From NCBI GenBank assembly GCA_903906515.1, contig CAIVKO010000219.1, positions 1-38,269 of the forward strand: a DNA stretch of 38,269 nucleotides, in the 5' to 3' direction. Of this stretch, positions 27,701-36,090 are shown one piece after another. Source of the stretch: Akkermansiaceae bacterium. GTDB taxonomy: Bacteria > Verrucomicrobiota > Verrucomicrobiia > Verrucomicrobiales > Akkermansiaceae. Made by a program: the position numbers and the translations under genes. The notes below the pieces were generated by a model. The model did no database searches, was not told the DNA's origin, and was given only the letters and a program-made list of their open reading frames with translations. Positions within the stretch are counted from its first letter, which is position 1, and each line of letters opens with the position of its first letter.

Positions 27701-28639
27701 GCCACATTCAATCCCGGCGGAAAACTCAATGGCGCGCGCCATGCGTGGATGGCCGGGCAGTGGCTTTATATCACCACCTCTCAAGGATTGGCTGTTGTCG
27801 ATGCATCGAACCCGAAGTCTCCTGTCCTCGCTGGCGGATATTCAGGCCCCGCACTGCGTGGTGCCCGTCAATCCACCGTGCAGTGGCATTACTGCTTTGT
27901 TACCGATGCGGATGGCGTGAAAGTTTTCGACATTTCCGATCCCACGAAACCTGTGCCGGTTTCCGGTGCGTCCGTTTCATTGGGCAACGCGGGAGGACTA
28001 TATGTCGCCAGAACGTATTTGTATGTCGCAGACGGATCCGCCGGGTTGGCGATCATCGATGTGAAAAATCCAGAAAAACCGCGCGCCCTAACTCATTTCA
28101 CCGCCGGTGGCCAGCTCACGGATGTGCGCGATGTGCAGGTCGGTTCGGTGAGCGCCTCGATGTTCGCGCTCGTCGCCGACGGTCGCAATGGCATGCGTGT
28201 CCTGCAACTGATCTCTCCGGAAAACGTGCCGGGGCACATGGGATTTTCACCCAAACCCGAGCCGAAACTGATCGCCACTTATCCGACCGAGGGTGCGGCA
28301 GTTTGCATTTCCCGCGGCCTCGACCGTGACCGCGCCGTGGATGAGAGTGGCCACCAGACCGTGGTCTTCGGGCGGCGTGGTTCACGTCCTTTCAATCTTG
28401 ATGAGATGAAAGCCTTTTTCCGCAAACCGATGGATGGCGAGCATGGAGAACGCAATGGCCCGATCTACAAGGTTTCCGATGTGAAACATGGCGAAAATGA
28501 CACTCTCCTCGATACCTACGGAAACATGCTGGCTCCCACCCTTGAATTCACGATTCCGAAATCAGCAGAACGACAAGAACCACCACCATACAGAGGCCGA
28601 TTGAGACAAAGAAGAGAACCCGAGGGAATCACGCGATGA
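24740..28639 (+). CDS. Decahaem cytochrome c with C-terminal LVIVD beta-propeller
   Basis: The ~1300-residue protein has a Sec signal ending near GYSQ. Ten CxxCH motifs lie in the first ~800 residues (CIACH, CTDCH, CGDCH, CTACH, CMSCH, CVDCH, CIDCH, CQTCH, CFGCH, CTDCH), several spaced by over 100 residues. From about 870 to 1160, repeated strands of the form LYVADGSAGLAIIDV, AFVTDSEEGLIVVDV and LYITTSQGLAVVDA form an LVIVD-type propeller of about six blades. A basic tail ends the protein. The ATG at 24740 lies 2 bp after the barrel stop. It is probably periplasmic or surface-exposed and may be the terminal reductase or the oxidase of an unknown substrate; the propeller may bind that substrate. 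Confidence 0.9.
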   Translation: MIRLMIHLRIACALVAIGVALPGYSQDAIPGSGSLFGPSIAVKESPAGTGAAIPKANKVDQSKEAVLLKSRGCIACHKNSNDPHESQFVRLGCTDCHGGDPTPGLTMRQAHPTPLNPVFFESSANPSASDVLLNHESPEFIQFMNPGDLRVAKKTCGDCHADSVDHVDHSMMRHGAMLWGAAAYNNGSYPVKDSIFGQAYGANGVPLALQSPIKVTPEMQKSMGIVQEIFPLPRFNVSQTGNIFRIFEKGGTKLGELGNPDPFEPPGRPLRRLGERGLGTSSRVDPVVIGAHKTRLHDPLLDFLGSNNRPGDYRSSGCTACHVVYANDRSPSNSGWYSAYGNQGLSFNPDPMISKKEKGHPIAHKFTRSIPSSQCMSCHMHQGNLFVNPYLGYTWWDQESDGEHMYPKEQHNPTDEEMVKSLRKNPEAAAARGLWGDVNFLEKTAELNPKLKNTQFADYHGHGWVFRAVFKKDREGNLMTLKDEKISHDDPDKFKKAVHMKDIHLAKGMQCVDCHFLNDSHGNGLLNVEPRAATAITCIDCHGTVSKHTTLVTSGTGGTLTEEGKVKPVDLHESNTPYGPRFTWSADGKRLMQQSSMERNLQWEIPQTLDTVTPGSDHYNVMSAYAKTLQRDGKNWGTVPDDSKKCERDLAHGNQNISCQTCHTSWATSCFGCHMPMEANSKNSANKFEGTTSRNFSSYNPQVVRDDVFMLGLDSTAKGHQLAVLRSSSAMVVSSQGTNREQFYSQQQTVSAEGYSGQAFNPHFAHTTSGVGTTKNCTDCHISKDNDNNAIMTQLLGFGTGTVNFFGRYGYVGTDDHGLHGVAWTERTEPQAAIGSHLHKIAYPDNYKEHLANNSILKTGYHHHAKGGALDLQLRGEYLYAALGKNGFGIFDVANIDNKNFSERIIGSPVSPFGQDTFIKTANATSVALPSTLINDPNRNRLPQNEEQPIAAYHGYAFVTDSEEGLIVVDVATMLDGNPANNFIKRTATFNPGGKLNGARHAWMAGQWLYITTSQGLAVVDASNPKSPVLAGGYSGPALRGARQSTVQWHYCFVTDADGVKVFDISDPTKPVPVSGASVSLGNAGGLYVARTYLYVADGSAGLAIIDVKNPEKPRALTHFTAGGQLTDVRDVQVGSVSASMFALVADGRNGMRVLQLISPENVPGHMGFSPKPEPKLIATYPTEGAAVCISRGLDRDRAVDESGHQTVVFGRRGSRPFNLDEMKAFFRKPMDGEHGERNGPIYKVSDVKHGENDTLLDTYGNMLAPTLEFTIPKSAERQEPPPYRGRLRQRREPEGITR

Positions 28640-28663
28640 CTTAAGGCATGTAAGCGGGATTTC

Positions 28664-28686
28664 AAACGGTCGATCATCCGTTTTTT
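28664..28686 (+). terminator. Probable terminator of the cytochrome/barrel operon
   Basis: The stem AAACGG (28664-28669) pairs with CCGTTT (28678-28683) around an 8-nt loop and runs directly into six T. It sits 25 bp after the stop of the large cytochrome gene, so it would close the three-gene transcript before the lipoprotein gene. Confidence 0.5.
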
Positions 28687-28746
28687 CGCTTGCCAGCAGG
28701 TTGGAATCGAGTCAGTCTCGCGAACGCTGAAGAAGCGATTTCCACC

Positions 28747-29574
28747 ATGAAAAAAACACTGCTCGCATTGACATCCACTCTGATGGCCCTCGTTCTTCCC
28801 GGTTGTTTCCAGAGTGAAACCACCATTCACCTCAATAAGGACGGCAGCGGCACGCTCGTCGAAGAAACCCGATTCGGTGCTCAGATGTTGGCGATGATCG
28901 GCCAGATGGGCGCGATCGGAGGTGATGAAAAAGCGGCCAAGCCCGATCCCATGAAAGACTTGATGTCCGAGGAAAAAGCCAAGACCCATGCGGTCAAGCT
29001 CGGTGAGGGTGTGACCTTCGTTAAAGCGGAACCCAGCGAAGTCGGAGGAGCCAAGGGTGCCCGCGTGACTTATGCTTTCAAGGATATCAACAAACTCAAA
29101 ATCTCGGCTGGAGACGGCATGAGCGCGCTTTCCTCCATGCCCGGAGCAGAGGCCGAAGTTGATAAGAAGGCCGATCCGCTGGTGTTCAACTATGCGGTTG
29201 GCAAGCTCTCTATCAAGATGCCGCAACCGAAGAAAGCCGATACCCCGGATGCTGGTGCGGCGGATGTGCAAAAACCCGACATGGAAAGCCCCGAAGCCAT
29301 GGCCATGATGAAACAAATGTGCGGCGATATGAAAATGAGCCTCAAGTTGGTTGTGGAACCCGGCATCGGAGAAACCAACGCCACCCACCGCGAGGGCAGC
29401 ACCATCACTCTCATGGAGATGAATATGGGCAAGCTTGTTGAAAACGCCGATGCCATGAAAAAACTCGGCAAGATGGACCCCAAACAGGATCCCACAGTCG
29501 CCTTGGAAGCCCTCAAGGGCATTGACGGCATCAAGGTGGAAACCCAGAAGGAAGTGACCGTAACGGTTAAGTGA
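28747..29574 (+). CDS. Lipoprotein of unknown function
   Basis: The ATG at 28747 begins a classic lipoprotein signal (MKKTLLALTSTLMALVLPGC, lipobox LPGC, Cys20). The mature part of about 255 residues starts with a segment, ETTIHLNKDGSGTLVEETRF, that resembles the beginning of bacterial lipoproteins with a beta-rich hypothetical domain. It is rich in Met, Lys and Asp in the middle (AMAMMKQMCGDMKMSLK). I do not recognise a function. Its own promoter is likely, since a terminator candidate precedes it. Upstream in-frame codons to 28690 are probably not translated. Confidence 0.8.
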   Translation: MKKTLLALTSTLMALVLPGCFQSETTIHLNKDGSGTLVEETRFGAQMLAMIGQMGAIGGDEKAAKPDPMKDLMSEEKAKTHAVKLGEGVTFVKAEPSEVGGAKGARVTYAFKDINKLKISAGDGMSALSSMPGAEAEVDKKADPLVFNYAVGKLSIKMPQPKKADTPDAGAADVQKPDMESPEAMAMMKQMCGDMKMSLKLVVEPGIGETNATHREGSTITLMEMNMGKLVENADAMKKLGKMDPKQDPTVALEALKGIDGIKVETQKEVTVTVK

Positions 29575-29685
29575 ATTCCTTGCGGGATGATCCATTTCAT
29601 GTTCCATCAGGAAGTTTCGGGGCCTGGTTTTAAGGGAAGTTCTGCGGTGTGAAAGCGGCCGTGCATTATCCATTCTCGTTTCGCC

Positions 29686-31059
29686 ATGTCCCTCTCCGCG
29701 CTTGATTTGTTCACCATCGGCGTCGGCCCGTCGTCATCCCACACGGTGGGTCCGATGCGGGCCGCCTGCCGATTTGTGCGCCGTTTGGAAGATGAAAATC
29801 TCGCCTCCCGGGTGGTCCGTCTGCGCTGTGATTTTTATGGATCACTGGCGGCCACAGGCAAGGGTCACGGCACGGATGGTGCGGTGATGATGGGGTTTTT
29901 GGGAGAGAAACCGGAATCCGTCGATATCGACGCGATGCCTGACCGGCTTGGGGAAATCCGTCGAGCGAAACGCCTGCGTGCTCCGTGGGGAGTGGATCTT
30001 GAGTTCAACGAGAAATCGGATCTCGATTTCAAGCGACTTCAACCGTTGCCACTGCATCCTAACGGAATGCACTTCGTGGCGCTCGATGCGGTGGAATCGG
30101 TGGTTTGTGAGGAGATCTATTATTCGATCGGCGGAGGATTCATCGCCACGGAAGCGGAAATGAATCATCCTCCAGCTGGTGGCGTCGAGGTGTGCCACCC
30201 CTTTACCAATGGCGAGGAACTCATGGGGTGCTGCGAGACGACCGGCCTCCCGATCTGCGAGGTGATTCTAGCCAATGAGAGATCATTCCGACCGGAGGCG
30301 GAAACTCGCGCGCGGCTCGATGCGATCTGGGATGCCATGCAAAATTGCGTGAAACGCGGTTGCAGCTGTGAAGGTTCGTTACCCGGCGGACTCCATGTCC
30401 AGCGCCGTGCGAAATCGATTTACGAAAACCTGCGGAATTTTCCGGAGGCGGCGCTTTCCGATCCGCTCAGCATTCTCGATTGGGTGAATCTCTATGCACT
30501 TGCCGTGAACGAGGAAAATGCCGCGGGTGGGCGCGTTGTCACGGCTCCCACCAATGGCGCGGCGGGCATTATTCCGGCGGTGTTGCATTATGCGGTCAGG
30601 TTCCGCCACTCGCCACACCCGGATGGCGTGCACCGATTCATTCTAACTGCCGCAGCCATCGGCATGCTCTACAAACGCAATGCCTCGATCTCCGGCGCGG
30701 AGGCCGGCTGCCAGGGCGAGGTCGGCGTCGCTTGCTCGATGGCCGCCGCCGGACTGGTTGAATTCCTCGGCGGCAGCCCGAAACAGGTTGAAAACGCCGC
30801 GGAAATCGGCATGGAGCATAACCTCGGACTGACCTGCGATCCCATCGGCGGGCTGGTGCAGATTCCATGCATCGAGCGCAACGCAATGGGTTCGGTCAAG
30901 GCTATCAATGCCTCGCGACTGGCGCTGTCCGGAGATGGCACGCACTTCGTTTCACTCGACAAGGTGATCCAGACGATGCGCGACACCGGTCGCGACATGT
31001 CGTCCAAATACAAGGAAACCTCGCGCGGCGGTCTGGCGGTCAGCGTTGTTGAATGTTAG
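29686..31059 (+). CDS. sdaA: L-serine ammonia-lyase (iron-sulfur dependent)
   Basis: The enzyme deaminates L-serine to pyruvate and ammonia using a [4Fe-4S] cluster. The N-terminal beta domain begins with [20 protein letters not shown], and the alpha domain has [18 protein letters not shown] and [19 protein letters not shown]. The cluster-binding Cys are in the latter region and in the segment around [21 protein letters not shown]. The length (457 residues) matches single-chain SdaA. The last 20 bp overlap the convergent hsdR gene, which marks the boundary between core chromosome and the accessory island. Confidence 0.97.
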   Translation: MSLSALDLFTIGVGPSSSHTVGPMRAACRFVRRLEDENLASRVVRLRCDFYGSLAATGKGHGTDGAVMMGFLGEKPESVDIDAMPDRLGEIRRAKRLRAPWGVDLEFNEKSDLDFKRLQPLPLHPNGMHFVALDAVESVVCEEIYYSIGGGFIATEAEMNHPPAGGVEVCHPFTNGEELMGCCETTGLPICEVILANERSFRPEAETRARLDAIWDAMQNCVKRGCSCEGSLPGGLHVQRRAKSIYENLRNFPEAALSDPLSILDWVNLYALAVNEENAAGGRVVTAPTNGAAGIIPAVLHYAVRFRHSPHPDGVHRFILTAAAIGMLYKRNASISGAEAGCQGEVGVACSMAAAGLVEFLGGSPKQVENAAEIGMEHNLGLTCDPIGGLVQIPCIERNAMGSVKAINASRLALSGDGTHFVSLDKVIQTMRDTGRDMSSKYKETSRGGLAVSVVEC

Positions 31060-34027
31060 GGGGACGCTTCTTTCTCGCAATATACCTCTCGAACAAGCGG
31101 TCGAAGAGTTCTTTGGAAATTTCCTCATCATCCTGAACCTTCTTGTAAAACTTGAAGTTGGAGTCGATGAGATCATGCAGCATGTCCTGAGCGACTTCTT
31201 CAAATGACATGCGCACCGCCTGTTTCGATCCTGCCGAAAGCTGCTGTTCGAGTTGTGGGTCTTGTCCGAGTTTTTCTTCGAGGCTTTCGATCACAACCCG
31301 GTCGTCATCAGTGAACTTGGTGCCGAACTGCTGGTTGAGCGCTTCGATGATTTTTGAAAGCGGCTCTGGAAGCTCCGGTTCGGCAACACTCGTGGCTCCG
31401 TAGTTCTTCGGCTTTACAGGTGATTCGCCCCGCTTGAGTTCGATCTTGGTGGTCTTGACGAGGTTTGGTTTGTAGTTGTCGAGATCCGTCATGTTGAGGA
31501 TCTCGGTAGGCAGCGGCTTGCCTTCTGCGGGGAGCTTTTTCACCACGAATCCGGCGAATGCATACAGTTTCTCCAAACGGGCGTCTTTGAAGGGGATGAG
31601 TTGAGAGAGGAAACCGTAGAGTTTCACATAGTCCCGCATTTGGGATTTGTAGTTTTTCCGGTCGTTCTCGTCCATTTGCTGATAGAGATCGACCAACGGG
31701 TTGGTGAGGGCGTGCAGCTTGGTGATCTTCGTTTCCTTGTTGCTCTTGGAGTAGAACACTTCACAGAACGCATCAATGGCGGCAGGCGTGTGCAGACCGT
31801 AATCTTCGAGTTCGGTGCGGATGTCGTAGAGTTTGTCGGGCTCGACTTCCTTGGTGAGCTTGATCCGGTCGTAGAAGGGCTGGAACTGTTTTTCGATGTG
31901 TGCCGGATCGTTTTCGAAATCGAGAACCACAACGTCTTCCTTGCCGGGATAGGTGCGGTTCAGGCGGGAAAGAGTTTGCACCGCAGTCACTCCGGTGAGT
32001 TTGCGGTCCACATACATCGCCTTGAGAAGCGGTTGATCGAAGCCGGTCTGATACTTGCTGGCGACGATGAGAATCTTGTATTTCGCCGCCTCGAAGCGGA
32101 GGCGCAGCTTGTCCTCGGAAAAACCGTTCATCTTGGCCTCGGTGTATTCTCCGCCAGTGTCTTCGTCTTTGACGGTGCCGGTGAAGGCGACGAGAGCCTC
32201 GAACGGCTCACCGAGTTCTGTCAGGTAGTCCCGGACGGCGACAGCGTAACGAACGGCGTGCAGCCGTGAACGGGTGACAATCATCGCCTTGGCTTTGCCA
32301 TCGAGCGACGATTCCACCTTCTCGCGGAAGTGGTCGATCATGATTCTCGCCTTTTTCTTCACGGCGTGGGTGTGTACCCCGGCGAATTGTTTCAAGAGCG
32401 CGGTCGCCTTTTTCTTGTCGTAGTTCTTGTCCTCCTTGGCTTTTTTCAGGAGGTGGAAATACTGGTTCCAGTGGGTGAAGTTCTCCAATACATCGAGGAT
32501 GAACTTTTCCTCAATCGCCTGTCGCATCGAATAGATCGTGAACGGCACTTTCGAGCTACCGTCTGGCATCTTGGTTTTAAAAAGCTGGAGCGTTTCCGGT
32601 TTCGGTGTGGCGGTGAAAGCAAAGAAACTCACGTGGTTCATCCGCCCGCGACGTTTCATGATCTCCTGGATCTTATCTTCGCAGGTTTCCTCATCCTTGT
32701 CCTCGGAGTCTTCCAGTTTTCCGTAGGAGACGACACGGTTCACGTTGCCGCCAGTCGTGCCTGCCTGCGAGGAATGCGCTTCGTCGATGATCACCGCAAA
32801 AGTATTTGCCTTCAAACTCACGAGGTCTTCCACTATTACCGAGAATTTCTGGATCGTGGAAACGATGATCTTTTTGCCGTCCTCCAGCGCGGCTTTGAGC
32901 TGGCGCGAGGTGTCGTCGATGTTTTCCAGCATGCCCGGCGTCCGGGTGAACTGCGCGAGTTCCTTCTGAAGTTGGGCGTCGATCACCTGCCGGTCCGAAA
33001 GCACGATGACCGTATTGAAAACAGCTTTGCCGTTCTTGTCGTGCAAGGTCGCGAGGCTGTTAGCTAATGTGGCGATCTCGATGGTTTTGCCACTTCCGGC
33101 GCTGTGATGGTTCAGGTAGCTGAAACCCGGGCCGTTGTCGCGGGCGTGACTGGTCTGGTCTCGGACGCAGCCAAGTTGATGGTAGCGAGGGAAAATCTGG
33201 ATTTTCTCGCCGGTCGGGCGGCCTTTGTCATCGAGTTTGTCCACCACCTGCACGAAGCGGCGGATTAGATCGAGGATGCTGTCCTTGGTCCATACCTCGC
33301 GCCACAGATAGGCAGTGGAAATCCCTGTGCGGCTGGGCTTGTTTCCGGCACCGTGGTCGTTGCCCTGGTTGAATGGGAAAAAACGTGTCTTCTTTCCCTC
33401 CAACGTGGAGGTCATGAAGACCTGCTCGGTATCGACGGCGAAATGGGCGAGGCAGCGGCCAAAGCGGAACAAGGGTTCCTTCGGATCTCGGTCCTTCTGA
33501 TACTGCGCAATGGCGTTGGCAACGGTCTGACCGGAAACCGCATTCTTCACCTCTCCCGTGAAAATCGGCAGGCCATTGAGGAAAATCCCCAGATCTAGGC
33601 TCTTCTGGTTAGCGAGCGAGTATTTGAAACCGCCCGAAGGATCCTCATCGCGCATTACTTGGAAAAAGTTTCCCTGATAAAGCTTCTCCAATTCCGCATC
33701 ACCCGTGCCGGATGGCGGAAAAAAACAGAGATCGAAGTGCGAGCCGCTTTCATCCACGCCCTTGCGCAGGGCGTGCAGCGTCCCTTTCTTCTCGATCACA
33801 TTCCGCACCCGCTTGACGATCCTGCTTTCCGCCTCGTCTCCAAGCTCAGTCCTCAACGCCTTCCACGCCTGCGGCTGGGTCACCTGAAGAAAGCGCACCA
33901 GCGTTTGCGGGATCAGGCAAAGTTCGCGGTCATAATCCTCCGGCGCGGCAGGGTGGAAGCCATTCAACTTCACCAAATCCACCACGATGGCGTTTTCGAA
34001 ATTCTGCTCTGAGGTGGTCTTTGGCAT
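31040..34027 (-). CDS. hsdR: Type I restriction enzyme R subunit
   Basis: The 995-residue HsdR combines a nuclease and a DNA-translocating motor. The PD-(D/E)XK site is visible as D146, then E159 and K161 (FTGEVKN). The motor has Walker A SAGSGKT (about 309-315), DEAH (IIDEAHSSQAG), TATPK and later motifs KYQTGFDQPLL and QTLSRLNRTYPGK. The C-terminal helical part, which would contact HsdM, is complete in length. No hsdM or hsdS lies between here and the right edge, so the methylase/specificity genes are either beyond the window or lost. A NYN nuclease gene is 18 bp upstream. The last codons come from the 3' end of sdaA on the other strand. Confidence 0.96.
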   Translation of the reverse strand: MPKTTSEQNFENAIVVDLVKLNGFHPAAPEDYDRELCLIPQTLVRFLQVTQPQAWKALRTELGDEAESRIVKRVRNVIEKKGTLHALRKGVDESGSHFDLCFFPPSGTGDAELEKLYQGNFFQVMRDEDPSGGFKYSLANQKSLDLGIFLNGLPIFTGEVKNAVSGQTVANAIAQYQKDRDPKEPLFRFGRCLAHFAVDTEQVFMTSTLEGKKTRFFPFNQGNDHGAGNKPSRTGISTAYLWREVWTKDSILDLIRRFVQVVDKLDDKGRPTGEKIQIFPRYHQLGCVRDQTSHARDNGPGFSYLNHHSAGSGKTIEIATLANSLATLHDKNGKAVFNTVIVLSDRQVIDAQLQKELAQFTRTPGMLENIDDTSRQLKAALEDGKKIIVSTIQKFSVIVEDLVSLKANTFAVIIDEAHSSQAGTTGGNVNRVVSYGKLEDSEDKDEETCEDKIQEIMKRRGRMNHVSFFAFTATPKPETLQLFKTKMPDGSSKVPFTIYSMRQAIEEKFILDVLENFTHWNQYFHLLKKAKEDKNYDKKKATALLKQFAGVHTHAVKKKARIMIDHFREKVESSLDGKAKAMIVTRSRLHAVRYAVAVRDYLTELGEPFEALVAFTGTVKDEDTGGEYTEAKMNGFSEDKLRLRFEAAKYKILIVASKYQTGFDQPLLKAMYVDRKLTGVTAVQTLSRLNRTYPGKEDVVVLDFENDPAHIEKQFQPFYDRIKLTKEVEPDKLYDIRTELEDYGLHTPAAIDAFCEVFYSKSNKETKITKLHALTNPLVDLYQQMDENDRKNYKSQMRDYVKLYGFLSQLIPFKDARLEKLYAFAGFVVKKLPAEGKPLPTEILNMTDLDNYKPNLVKTTKIELKRGESPVKPKNYGATSVAEPELPEPLSKIIEALNQQFGTKFTDDDRVVIESLEEKLGQDPQLEQQLSAGSKQAVRMSFEEVAQDMLHDLIDSNFKFYKKVQDDEEISKELFDRLFERYIARKKRPPNIQQR

Positions 34028-34045
34028 GATTCTCGGATTAGGGTG

Positions 34046-34720
34046 TTATTTCCACTCTTTGGGCCGTTCCACTTTGCGTCCGCTCCCAAGATCAACCACA
34101 TCTGGGAACTGGAAGCGATGAATGTCCCCTATCGGCAAAGGTCTGACATCAACGCCCATTTTTTGGTAAGTGTCGTTCCGTCGCTGTTTGGGATTTGTGG
34201 GATCCTGTGGAATATAAACCGTGATCCTGATTCCCGGATGCCGCTTGCGAATCCATTCAACTGCGGGTTCCAGGTCGGAATCACCCGAGACAAGGACGAT
34301 GCGGTCTACCAGTTCGTCGATTGCGTCAGAGATCATTCGAACTGCGATTCCCACATCGGTCTTTTTTTCCTCAGGAACCTGGTATTTCTGTCTGCATCGT
34401 GCCCTGCAATTTACTTCTCGGAGCTGATACTTGCCCATGATCACCTCAACCTGCGGGCATGAGCCAAGAGCTTGAAGATAGCGTTTTTGCCGGTCCCTGC
34501 AAACCGATGTCGGTTTCTGTGGGTCTACCATGGCCGTGAAATACCGGATACCGACGATGATTTCATCCGGCCGGAGAGATTCCATGAAGCTCTGTAAATT
34601 CAACCACTTGAGGTTCGATCTGCCCTGCAAAACACCGAAATAGAGGTTGAAGCCGTCCACATAGACTATTGCCCGCTTACGGGGAGTTGGACTCTCGGTG
34701 GCGGCGGAAATTTCGCTCAT
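34046..34720 (-). CDS. NYN-domain (LabA/DUF88-like) nuclease
   Basis: The 224-residue protein has the NYN/PIN-like core: YVDGFNLYFG at the N-terminus, KKTDVGIAVRMISDA in the middle and VSGDSDLEPAVEW, placing acidic residues for metal-dependent RNA cleavage. A Cys pair (CRARC) sits before the KKTDV motif, as in other DUF88 proteins. The ATG at 34720 is the first in-frame ATG; a TTG lies 6 bp upstream. With only 18 bp to hsdR, the two are probably co-transcribed. An RNase next to a restriction motor suggests an accessory anti-phage role, such as cutting tRNA or phage RNA when DNA restriction fails; this is inference. Confidence 0.88.
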   Translation of the reverse strand: MSEISAATESPTPRKRAIVYVDGFNLYFGVLQGRSNLKWLNLQSFMESLRPDEIIVGIRYFTAMVDPQKPTSVCRDRQKRYLQALGSCPQVEVIMGKYQLREVNCRARCRQKYQVPEEKKTDVGIAVRMISDAIDELVDRIVLVSGDSDLEPAVEWIRKRHPGIRITVYIPQDPTNPKQRRNDTYQKMGVDVRPLPIGDIHRFQFPDVVDLGSGRKVERPKEWK

Positions 34721-34726
34721 TTTCAA

Positions 34727-34947
34727 TTATGGTGTTGACATTGGTGCACGAGAGGTCGACGTTCCATCAACTTCTCGCCGCCACGGCGATGGGCCGATCT
34801 GCAAGGGTTTGCCCGCAGAAACCCCTCCGGTCGCAAGACCCGAGGGGTTTTCTTTTGCCGTCATCCTTCGTGAAATTCCGCTGGATTTGTGGGCTGCTTT
34901 CAGTGAGTGGAGGGTGAATGGCATTGGTTCTTGCGAAAGGTCAGATC
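34727..34947. other. Intergenic region with strong hairpin
   Basis: This separates the NYN/hsdR unit from the coupled pair upstream. It contains the terminator hairpin at 34819-34850 (listed separately) and, on the + strand from about 34735, several smaller stems such as CGAGA/TCTCG and GGG/CCC. A TTGACA at 34735-34740 has no matching -10. A small + strand RNA is possible but not demonstrated. Confidence 0.35.
34819..34850 (+). terminator. Strong rho-independent terminator hairpin
   Basis: AAACCCCTC (34819-34827) pairs with GAGGGGTTT (34842-34850). Inside, one C-C mismatch is followed by GGTC/GACC closing a GCAA tetraloop. The + strand continues TTCTTTT, the better T-tract; the minus side has only three T. 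No + strand protein gene precedes it, so it either ends a small + strand RNA or acts weakly for the leftward gene at 34948. Confidence 0.7.
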
Positions 34948-36090
34948 TCATAAGGGCTCATACTCCAAAAGGTAGAGTGAGCGTATTTCCCTGCCGGTGC
35001 TTTCAACTTCCTCAATCTCCTCGAGGCAGGAAAAGCGGTAGGTACTTCCTAGTTTGAGACCTTCCATGCTTGGTCCGCCATCCCGCACCTTGCCGGAGAA
35101 ATCCCCCTCGGGCGAACTCATCCGCCATGTGCCGTGCGTGTCGCCTTTTTCGAGTTTTCCAACAAAGGAAACCTGTTCCGCCCCAAGATTGGATACGCCG
35201 GACAAGACATCCACCAAGGGCCGTGCCTGCGTCTCGGACACGCTTCCCGCCTTAGGACGCGAAAAACCAGGCTCTGCCCACGAGTAACGGATTCCGGTGC
35301 GGGTCTCGACAAGGAACTTTAAAAGCCGAAGATACGCCCCCGCCAAATGACCCTTGTGTTCCTTCACGATTGCCAAGGCACGTGCCGGATCGGATGCGTG
35401 CTCGAACAGTTGGTCCACACGCTCCAAGGCCCGAGCCAATTCGCTCTGGCCGAGAAGATCGGTTTCCTTGGAAGCCTCGAAAAACACCCGGAACGAACCC
35501 GGTGCGGCGGGAATCACTACGTCGAGCAGATGGGCGTTTGATTTGTCGATAGCCCGCCGGGTCTCCAAGGAAAGATCCCTCAGCGCCACACCATAGGCGT
35601 GTTTGACCACGGTTTGGACGTGGTTCAGCAATGCCGCCAGAGTGGAAACCCGAATCCGGTGCTCATAAGTTGCCTCCGGGGGTTCCACTGAAACCTCCAT
35701 CACCAGATTGTTCCGCTCGCGTGCTTCTCGTAGGGTTTCGTCCGCAGTGACTTGATCGTGCAGAAAAAACCCGGGTTCCGGGAGAAAACCGCTGTTGTCG
35801 AGGGGGTCCCGCCGCTCGGTGATCGCGAATGATTCGCTGAAGCCTCCGGGCGCGGTGCCCAAAAACCAATCGTCAGAAACGGTGTCGAGCAGTAGGCTCC
35901 TCAAATCGAGCGCGCCGGATCGGAAAAGCCGGAGGCTTTCGGGGGAGGTGCCTTTGATCAAAAAGCGGTCTTCCCCCGTCTCTGGTTCTACCATCACGCC
36001 AATATAATGACCGCCGATGGCATCACGGGCTTCAAAAACCTGCGGGCCGTCGTAGTAAAAAAGAGTCTTGGTGTGTCGGATGGTCCTCAT
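34948..36090 (-). CDS. Uncharacterised protein, possibly DUF6575-like; second gene of a coupled pair
   Basis: This is a 380-residue soluble protein. The N-terminus (TKTLFYYDGPQVFEARDAIGGHYIGVMVE) resembles the opening of proteins I remember as DUF6575, a family seen in accessory and defence regions; this is recollection. A beta-rich N-terminal domain (to about 150) is followed by a helical middle (170-290) and a small beta domain at the C-terminus (SFVGKLEKGDTHGTWRM). No catalytic motif stands out. The ATG at 36090 overlaps the stop of the upstream gene (ATGA) and has GGAAAGG upstream. The coupling implies that the two proteins work together. Confidence 0.7.
   Translation of the reverse strand: MRTIRHTKTLFYYDGPQVFEARDAIGGHYIGVMVEPETGEDRFLIKGTSPESLRLFRSGALDLRSLLLDTVSDDWFLGTAPGGFSESFAITERRDPLDNSGFLPEPGFFLHDQVTADETLREARERNNLVMEVSVEPPEATYEHRIRVSTLAALLNHVQTVVKHAYGVALRDLSLETRRAIDKSNAHLLDVVIPAAPGSFRVFFEASKETDLLGQSELARALERVDQLFEHASDPARALAIVKEHKGHLAGAYLRLLKFLVETRTGIRYSWAEPGFSRPKAGSVSETQARPLVDVLSGVSNLGAEQVSFVGKLEKGDTHGTWRMSSPEGDFSGKVRDGGPSMEGLKLGSTYRFSCLEEIEEVESTGREIRSLYLLEYEPL

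Noticed and set aside
28516..29673. Long open frame (385 codons) antisense to the lipoprotein gene
   Set aside because: The sense strand encodes a convincing lipobox protein; the antisense product is His/Gly/Phe-rich shadow sequence crossing into the cytochrome gene.
31601..33067. Rightward frames of 222 and 245 codons inside hsdR
   Set aside because: HsdR on the opposite strand has complete nuclease and motor motifs; these frames are its shadows.
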